Of a stretch of 17,470 nt of DNA, positions 1 to 4,827 are shown piece by piece; within the stretch, counting starts at the first letter, position 1, and every line of letters begins with the position of its first letter. The DNA is from JBBQVS01 sp038211295 (GTDB lineage Bacteria > Chloroflexota > Ktedonobacteria > Ktedonobacterales > Ktedonobacteraceae). Under the pieces are notes generated by a model that saw only the letters and a list, made by a program, of their open reading frames with translations, was not told the DNA's origin and ran no database searches. Made by a program: the position numbers and the translations under genes. The stretch covers positions 1 to 17,470 of the forward strand of contig JBBQVS010000083.1 in assembly GCA_038211295.1 (NCBI GenBank), in the 5' to 3' direction.

Positions 1-71
1 AGGCCATTGAGAATTGGAAATGTAAAGATGAGATTGAATAAGTACCCTAGAGGACCTAATAACTGACCCAC
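1..71 (-). CDS. yidC: YidC/OxaI membrane protein insertase, N-terminal fragment cut by window edge
   Basis: Only the first 23 codons lie inside the window; the rest runs off the left edge. Reading on the minus strand from a GTG at 69-71, the peptide begins MGQLLGPLGYLFNLI and continues hydrophobic to the edge, like the first membrane segment of short YidC proteins without the large periplasmic domain. An AGGA Shine-Dalgarno lies 8 bases before the GTG, and an in-frame stop (the yidD stop, 96-98) closes the frame upstream, so the start is well bounded. YidC inserts and folds membrane proteins with or without SecYEG. Position directly after rpmH, rnpA and yidD is the conserved order for this gene and is the main support, because the fragment is too short to identify alone. 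Confidence 0.75.
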   Translation of the reverse strand, partial: MGQLLGPLGYLFNLIFTFPILNG

Positions 72-95
72 GAGTGTTTTCCTGCCTTCCTCGAT

Positions 96-323
96 CTAGT
101 TACCCAGTTGTTCTGGGACGGGATCGTAGAGATTTCCATGATAAAATGGTTGACAACGCCCAATGCGTTTTGCGGTCATCCAGCCACCACGGAAAAATCC
201 AAAACGTTCAATAGCCTCATACCCATAGTGCGAACATGAGGGCGTAAATCGACACGATGAGGGCAGGACCACCGACAGCGTGCGCTGATAGGCCCAGATA
301 AGAGCCATCGCTATATATTTCAC
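96..323 (-). CDS. yidD: Membrane protein insertion efficiency factor YidD
   Basis: A 75-residue protein of the YidD (haemolytic domain, DUF37) family, a small membrane-associated factor that helps YidC-dependent insertion. The family signature is clear: a hydrophobic amphipathic N-terminus, then CRFTPSCSHYGYEAIERFG (residues 24-42) and RCQPF (56-60), with the three conserved cysteines at 24, 30 and 57, followed by a DPVP motif near the end. Length is normal. The start is a GTG with AGAGG about 7 bases upstream; no in-frame ATG or GTG precedes it before a TGA. It lies 25 bases after rnpA and its stop is 24 bases before the yidC start, so the genes are probably co-transcribed from the rpmH promoter. 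Confidence 0.95.
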   Translation of the reverse strand: MKYIAMALIWAYQRTLSVVLPSSCRFTPSCSHYGYEAIERFGFFRGGWMTAKRIGRCQPFYHGNLYDPVPEQLGN

Positions 324-348
324 TATCTGCCTCTGTACTCACGCCTGT

Positions 349-711
349 CTAGCTACTCAGTTCTGGCGAACCAAGCAACCGCGCCCGGCGTAGCAATGTA
401 GTAATTTCATGTATGAGATCACGGAGGTCGGCATCAAGGACTTGATGCTTCACACTAATTACTACGTCCCAGCCGCCAGAAAGTTCATCTAAAGAAGGCC
501 GAATGGCCTCACCAAGTAATCGTTTGATATGATTACGAACAACTGCACGTTTGGAGATACGTTTGCTGACCACAAAGCCAACGCGTACTCCTGCTTCACT
601 GTTCGGCATCCACGCAAGTATAAGCAGCCGAGACGTTGTACTCCGTCCCTGCTGCCTCACTCGCTGGAAGTCGCTATTTTTTCGTAGGCGTAACGCCCGT
701 TTGAGTGCCAC
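349..711 (-). CDS. rnpA: Ribonuclease P protein component
   Basis: A 120-residue basic protein that is the protein subunit of RNase P and helps the catalytic RNA mature tRNA 5' ends. The N-terminus (LRLRKNSDFQRVRQQGR) and the conserved RNR region (KRAVVRNHIKRLLGEAIR, roughly residues 54-71) are diagnostic; a VGFVVSK strand precedes it. The start is GTG, only 7 bases after the rpmH stop. No good Shine-Dalgarno is seen, so translation is probably coupled to rpmH. The short C-terminal tail after ARLLGSPELSS is normal. It is second in the rpmH-rnpA-yidD-yidC cluster. Confidence 0.97.
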   Translation of the reverse strand: MALKRALRLRKNSDFQRVRQQGRSTTSRLLILAWMPNSEAGVRVGFVVSKRISKRAVVRNHIKRLLGEAIRPSLDELSGGWDVVISVKHQVLDADLRDLIHEITTLLRRARLLGSPELSS

Positions 712-718
712 AATACCG

Positions 719-853
719 TTAAACGGTCAGGCTCCAGCGCCCTTTGGCGCGACGGGCCTTGATGACACGTTGCCCGTTGCGGGACGACATGCGCTTCAAG
801 AAGCCATGTTCGCGTAGGCGCGGAATGCGCTTGGGTTGCCATGTACGTTTCAT
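719..853 (-). CDS. rpmH: Large ribosomal subunit protein bL34
   Basis: A 44-residue, extremely basic protein, short enough to be missed by ORF callers with a 60-residue cutoff. The minus-strand translation begins MKRTWQPKRIPRLREHGF and ends KARRAKGRWSLTV, matching L34 end to end, including the KRxWQPKR start and the GFLxRM and NGxxVIxxRRxKGR blocks. ATG is at 851-853 with GAGGAGAG about 10 bases upstream. It heads the cluster with rnpA, 7 bases before the rnpA GTG, and sits just downstream of a consensus promoter. The overlapping plus-strand and minus-strand open frames here are shadows. Confidence 0.98.
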   Translation of the reverse strand: MKRTWQPKRIPRLREHGFLKRMSSRNGQRVIKARRAKGRWSLTV

Positions 854-1170
854 GTGCCGTTCTCTCTCCTCTGCTTAAAAGATATCCCGTAAATTATAGC
901 GGTTTCTAGCGGTGCTGTCAAATTTTTTGGCGAACGGTACTCTCTTTTTGCTTGCTACCACCTTCTCGCGCCCAAAAAATAGTAAATTTGCACGCTTCTA
1001 TTTATTATAGTTACTATTCAGGATAGGAGCCGTTCCTAGTTTACACAAGGGATAATTTGGTACATACTGCAAATTTTTATCTATTTTTACTTTAGCCTGT
1101 CCTTCTATGTGTGTACCCTTTTTATCCCCGAATATTCTTGAAAAACTTGTACTGTAGGGGAAGAACAAAC
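854..1170. other. Divergent intergenic region between rpmH and the beta-propeller gene
   Basis: The left part holds the rpmH promoter. The remaining AT-rich stretch must contain the plus-strand promoter for the gene at 1171. Two weak candidates are visible: TTGCAC (988-993), 18 bases, TACTAT (1012-1017); and TTTACA (1040-1045), 17 bases, CATACT (1063-1068). An 8-base inverted repeat, AATAGTAA (978-985) and TTACTATT (1011-1018), overlaps the first. No small gene or RNA gene was seen. Confidence 0.45.
893..921 (-). promoter_or_regulatory. Consensus sigma-70 promoter for rpmH-rnpA-yidD-yidC
   Basis: Reading the minus strand, TTGACA (916-921) is followed by a 17-base spacer and TATAAT (893-898), a perfect match to the housekeeping promoter at ideal spacing. 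Transcription should start near 886, about 30 bases before the rpmH ATG. A full-consensus promoter fits the high demand for a ribosomal protein gene. Confidence 0.93.
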
Positions 1171-4095
1171 ATGCAGGTAAAACCGATGATGCCTGGGGGC
1201 ATCAGCTCTCCACCCGTGACGCCACAAAACGGACGGTCACGTTCAAAGCTCTTATTGCTCTTTACACTCACCCTGATGCTCAGCGCGATCATGGGCTTCT
1301 ACCAACTCGTTCCACAGAAAAAAGCTTATGCCGCCGCACCCGCCAACACTGCCGTCACAAGCTACAAGGAGGATAACGCGCACAGTGGCAACCACGCCAC
1401 CGAGACTATCCTCAACACGAGCAATGTAAAACAGGCCCTCTTTGGCAAACGTGTCTCCTATCCGCTCGATGGACAGGTCTACGCGCAACCGCTCTTTTTG
1501 CCTAATATTGCTATTGCGGGCAGTAGTCACAATGTAGTTTTTGTGGCAACAGAGCATGATAGTGTCTATGCTTTCGATGCCGACCAGACAAGTGGCACCG
1601 CGCTCTGGCACACCAGTTTTATCAATCCGCCCTCGATAGTTTCGCCCTCGAACAATGACGTGTCATGCAATGACATGGTTCCTGAAAACGGTTTGAGCGG
1701 CACTCCTGTGATTGACCAGACGACAGGCACGCTCTATGTCGTTGTCCTGACGAAGGAGAGCGCGGGCCTGGTGTATCGACTGCACGCGCTGGATGTCACC
1801 ACTGGCAACGACAAGGTGGGTAGTCCCACCGTTATCACCGCCAGCGTTGCGGGAACGGGTGCGGGTAGTGTGAACGGGCAGGTCGCATTCAACCCGCGTT
1901 ACGAACGCCAACGCGCCAGTCCTATGCTTGTGAATGGTAAGCTCTACATCGCCTGGGGATCGTTCTGCGACAATGACCCCTATCACGGGTGGATTATGAG
2001 CTATTCCTACAATGGTTCAGCGTTCCAGCAACTCAATGTATATAACTCTACCGCGAACGCCTCGCGCGGTGGTCTCTGGGCAGCAGGTGGGGCGATGTCG
2101 GCCGATGCTGCGGGCAATATCTATTATGTCAGTGGCAACGGCACGTTCGATCTCGCTTCTGGTGGTGTCGATGCTGGTGATAGTTTTGTGAAGCTGAACG
2201 GCAACCTGCAACTACAGGATTACTTCACGCCGTTCAATCAGCAGTGCCTTGAGAACGAAGATGCTGACCTCGGCTCAGGTGGGCCACTCTTGCTCCCCGG
2301 ACAAAACCGCTTCATTGGTGCGGGGAAAGAGGGACGCATCTACGTGGTCGATACAACGAATATGGGCCACTATAACACTATCGCCGATGTTTGCAACAAT
2401 CAGGGAAGAACCGATGTAGACAAGATCGTACAGGAGTTGCCGTCATCGACCATTGGTGGCCTTTACAGCAACGCGACATTCTGGACAAATGCGAGTGGAC
2501 AGCAGTTTGTGTATTTCGCTGGTTCCAACGATGGCGCGAAGGTCTTCCCGCTCATCAATGGCAAGCTTTCTACTGCGCCCACTTCAAGAACACCGGAGAA
2601 TTTCGGCTTCACGGGTGGTAATCCCACTGTTTCTAGTAACAATGGTGCGGCAGGCACTGGCATTTTATGGACGCTTGACCCGACGCCTGCACTGCGTGCG
2701 TATGATGCGACCAATCTGGCGACAGAGTTGTACGCAAGCAACCAGAACACGGCGCGTGACGGACTGGACAGCTATGTGAAATTTACCGCGCCCACCATCG
2801 CCAATGGCGAAGTGTTTGTTGGCACAAAGAGCGCGTTATCGATCTTTGGCTTGCTGCCAGCACCCGTGCCAACGCCAACCGTGCCACCGACACAGACCGT
2901 TGTACCAACCGCGACAATTACGCCATTGCCATCGCCTCCACCGACGATTGCGTATAACAATATCGGTATCAGCGATGATGGCAATCGCGCCTCGGCCATC
3001 TTTGATAACGGCAACGCAAGCTACTCCGCGCAGGCATTGAGCGCGGCGGGTCTCGTGGCAGGTGGCGCGGCGTATGACGCGACGCGAACCGTAGTTTTCA
3101 CCTGGCCCAACGTTTCTGCGGGTAAACTCGACAATTATCTCACAAATGGACAGGTATTGCCGATAACACCCGTTGCTAATGCCACGACTCTGGGCTTCCT
3201 GGGGTCAGCGAGTAACGGCCCGTCGAGTGGTACATCCACGATCACCTATACCGATGGCACAACGCAGCAGTTCACTCTCGGCTTCAGCGATTGGACGCTC
3301 AATGGGGGCAATATCGCAACTCTTGACTATGGCAACTCGATTGCCTACACCACTCAATACCGCAACAAGCCCAACGGTGCGGAAAACGTCAAAACCTACG
3401 TCTTCTATGCCAGCGTTGGCCTACAGGCAGGCAAGACTATCCGTAGCGTAACTCTGCCCACTGCGAGGCAGGGGCAGATGCACGTTTTCGCGGTTAGTAC
3501 AAAAGTGCTGGCGACTCCTGTTCCTCTAGCCGACGTGCCATACAACAACGCTGGTATCAGCGATGACAGTAGCCCGTCCTCCGCGAACTTTGACGGTGGG
3601 GGCGCAAGCTATTCAACGCAGGCACTACGAGCTGCTGGCCTCAATGCCGGCGACAACGCGTTTGACCCGACCAGAACGATTGTCTTCACCTGGCCCGCCG
3701 TTCCTCCGGGTACAATCGACAACTACCAGACAAATGGGCAGGTATTGCCCGTGACGCCTGTTCCCAATGCCAGTATTCTCGCCTTCCTGGGGTCGGCGGA
3801 TCATGGCCCGTCGAGTGGTACATCCACGATCACCTATACCGATGGCACAACGCAGCAGTTCACCCTCGGCTTCAGTGATTGGACGCTCAACGGGGGCAAC
3901 ACCACTGCACTGGCGTTTGGCAACACCATTGCCTACACCAGTCAGTACCGTAACAGACCCAACGGGGTGGAAAACGTCAAAACTTACGTCTTCTATGTCA
4001 GCGTAAACCTGCAAACTGGCAAGACTGTGCGTAGCGTAACGTTGCCAGCGGCCACAAAGGGACAAATGCACGTCTTCGCGGTTACAACTAAATAG
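1171..4095 (+). CDS. Secreted PQQ-like beta-propeller protein with two tandem C-terminal beta modules
   Basis: A 974-residue exported protein. An earlier in-frame GTG at 1111 gives 20 extra residues, but the ATG at 1171 has AGGGGAAG upstream and puts the signal sequence properly near the N-terminus. A hydrophobic segment (about residues 27-46) ends near AYA-A (52-55), a possible signal peptidase site. Residues 60-560 have beta-propeller repeats of the PQQ-dehydrogenase-like type (VYAFDAD, LWHTSF, IYVVDT). A Pro/Thr-rich linker (563-592) leads to two similar modules (about 594-787 and 790-974) starting YNNxGISDD and ending MHVFAVxTK. Modules of this look occur at the C-termini of secreted actinobacterial glycoside hydrolases, so binding to glycans or the cell surface is plausible. 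No catalytic residues or PQQ ligands can be assigned; it may be only a binding scaffold. Confidence 0.85.
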   Translation: MQVKPMMPGGISSPPVTPQNGRSRSKLLLLFTLTLMLSAIMGFYQLVPQKKAYAAAPANTAVTSYKEDNAHSGNHATETILNTSNVKQALFGKRVSYPLDGQVYAQPLFLPNIAIAGSSHNVVFVATEHDSVYAFDADQTSGTALWHTSFINPPSIVSPSNNDVSCNDMVPENGLSGTPVIDQTTGTLYVVVLTKESAGLVYRLHALDVTTGNDKVGSPTVITASVAGTGAGSVNGQVAFNPRYERQRASPMLVNGKLYIAWGSFCDNDPYHGWIMSYSYNGSAFQQLNVYNSTANASRGGLWAAGGAMSADAAGNIYYVSGNGTFDLASGGVDAGDSFVKLNGNLQLQDYFTPFNQQCLENEDADLGSGGPLLLPGQNRFIGAGKEGRIYVVDTTNMGHYNTIADVCNNQGRTDVDKIVQELPSSTIGGLYSNATFWTNASGQQFVYFAGSNDGAKVFPLINGKLSTAPTSRTPENFGFTGGNPTVSSNNGAAGTGILWTLDPTPALRAYDATNLATELYASNQNTARDGLDSYVKFTAPTIANGEVFVGTKSALSIFGLLPAPVPTPTVPPTQTVVPTATITPLPSPPPTIAYNNIGISDDGNRASAIFDNGNASYSAQALSAAGLVAGGAAYDATRTVVFTWPNVSAGKLDNYLTNGQVLPITPVANATTLGFLGSASNGPSSGTSTITYTDGTTQQFTLGFSDWTLNGGNIATLDYGNSIAYTTQYRNKPNGAENVKTYVFYASVGLQAGKTIRSVTLPTARQGQMHVFAVSTKVLATPVPLADVPYNNAGISDDSSPSSANFDGGGASYSTQALRAAGLNAGDNAFDPTRTIVFTWPAVPPGTIDNYQTNGQVLPVTPVPNASILAFLGSADHGPSSGTSTITYTDGTTQQFTLGFSDWTLNGGNTTALAFGNTIAYTSQYRNRPNGVENVKTYVFYVSVNLQTGKTVRSVTLPAATKGQMHVFAVTTK
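2947..4092 (+). repeat. Tandem in-frame duplication of a 588-bp coding module
   Basis: Two copies of a domain-sized unit, 196 codons apart, make up the 3' third of the beta-propeller gene. Copy 1 starts near 2947 and copy 2 near 3535. The bases at 3217-3275 and 3805-3863 are identical over 59 positions, silent sites included, and similarity continues past that block with only scattered changes. Other parts of the unit differ more, so identity is uneven. Confidence 0.93.
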
Positions 4096-4128
4096 AAACA
4101 TGTCCATATAACAAAGCACCATGAGAAT

Positions 4129-4177
4129 ACAGGGCGGGTGTGTAACGGGGCTTTTCTCCGTCATACACCCGCCCTGT
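4129..4177 (+). terminator. Strong hairpin after the beta-propeller gene
   Basis: Arms ACAGGGCGGGTGT (4129-4141) and ACACCCGCCCTGT (4165-4177) are perfectly complementary over 13 bp. Inside them a further ACGG/CCGT pairing extends the stem almost to a small loop. It begins 33 bases after the stop codon, as a terminator would. The bases that follow (GTTCGTTCG) are not a U-tract, so it may be a non-canonical terminator or an mRNA 3'-end stabiliser. Confidence 0.7.
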
Positions 4178-4252
4178 GTTCGTTCGAGGAGACTTTCGTG
4201 GTCTTCTCTGCGTATATATGAGAAAATAGAAACAAATTTGCAAGGGGAAAAT

Positions 4253-4744
4253 ATGACACGCGATAAACTTCTCTTTCTCTTCTATGTACTTTTTTTTACC
4301 GCGATCTTGAGTAGTTGCGCCTCTTCACCGCCAACGGGAGGTACATCTACGCCAACGATTAGTACGCAACAAACGCCGACAGCCATAGCTAGCCCAGCAC
4401 AAACGCCAACCCCGACAGTAAGTGGCCTCGAAGGATGCGCCACAGCTCTCGCGACCAACTTTTATCAGGCCATTAAAGATAAGAACAACCAGAAAGCATA
4501 CACATATCTCGCGCCCTCAGCCACTGGTGCGGACGGGCAAAAGCTCACCTATGCCACATTTACGCAACTCGTGGCCTCGTCGGAGATCGCGAACAAAGCA
4601 TTCACGATGACCATTGGTGGCTTTACGCAGAGTCCACCGACGATAGTTACAACAATAGACAATGGGCAGTTGCGCTATCACTCGCATCTTGGCGTTATCA
4701 GCACAGGCACTACATGCAGCATTAGCTCGCTGGATAGAGTGTAA
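4253..4744 (+). CDS. Putative lipoprotein of unknown function
   Basis: A 163-residue protein. The longest frame begins at 4121 inside the preceding hairpin, but the ATG at 4253 has AGGGG just upstream and yields a classic lipoprotein signal: charged MTRDK, a hydrophobic core, then the lipobox LSSC with the lipidated cysteine at residue 22. A Ser/Thr/Pro-rich low-complexity spacer (23-57) follows, typical of surface tethers. The globular part (about 60-163) contains CATALATNFYQAIKDKNNQ and YTYLAP, which resembles the start of NTF2-like (SnoaL/DUF4878-type) folds, where a helix with xxFYxAIxxxxxxxAY precedes a beta sheet. Two further cysteines (in EGCATA and TTCSIS) could form a disulfide. Function unknown; the NTF2-like assignment is tentative. 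Confidence 0.8.
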   Translation: MTRDKLLFLFYVLFFTAILSSCASSPPTGGTSTPTISTQQTPTAIASPAQTPTPTVSGLEGCATALATNFYQAIKDKNNQKAYTYLAPSATGADGQKLTYATFTQLVASSEIANKAFTMTIGGFTQSPPTIVTTIDNGQLRYHSHLGVISTGTTCSISSLDRV

Positions 4745-4765
4745 TTGGCTTGACAGGAGAAGGGC

Positions 4766-4806
4766 AAGAGGAGCATGACGCGGCTTGTCCGCGTCATGCT
4801 CCTCTT
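4766..4806. terminator. Perfect 18-bp hairpin between convergent genes
   Basis: The arms AAGAGGAGCATGACGCGG (4766-4783) and its exact complement (4789-4806) enclose a 5-base loop, CTTGT. It lies between the lipoprotein stop (4744) and the end of the convergent glycosyltransferase gene (4828), so it could serve both strands. Neither flank has a proper U-tract: AUAAUAUG follows on the plus strand and GCCCUUCU on the minus strand. Confidence 0.75.
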
Positions 4807-4827
4807 ATAATATGTAGAATTGTAGTC

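Noticed and set aside
1047..1130. Possible origin of replication with DnaA boxes beside rpmH
   Set aside because: Only two loose matches are present (TTATCCCTT on the minus strand at 1047-1055 and TTATCCCCG at 1122-1130). There is no dnaA and no box cluster, so the AT-richness is better explained by promoters.
3625..4164. 179-codon open frame on the minus strand inside the beta-propeller gene
   Set aside because: It is antisense to a clearly coding, repeat-bearing domain, has no family likeness and crosses the downstream hairpin; it is a shadow.
4121..4252. N-terminal extension of the lipoprotein
   Set aside because: It would translate the terminator-like hairpin and bury the lipoprotein signal; the ATG at 4253 has a good ribosome binding site.
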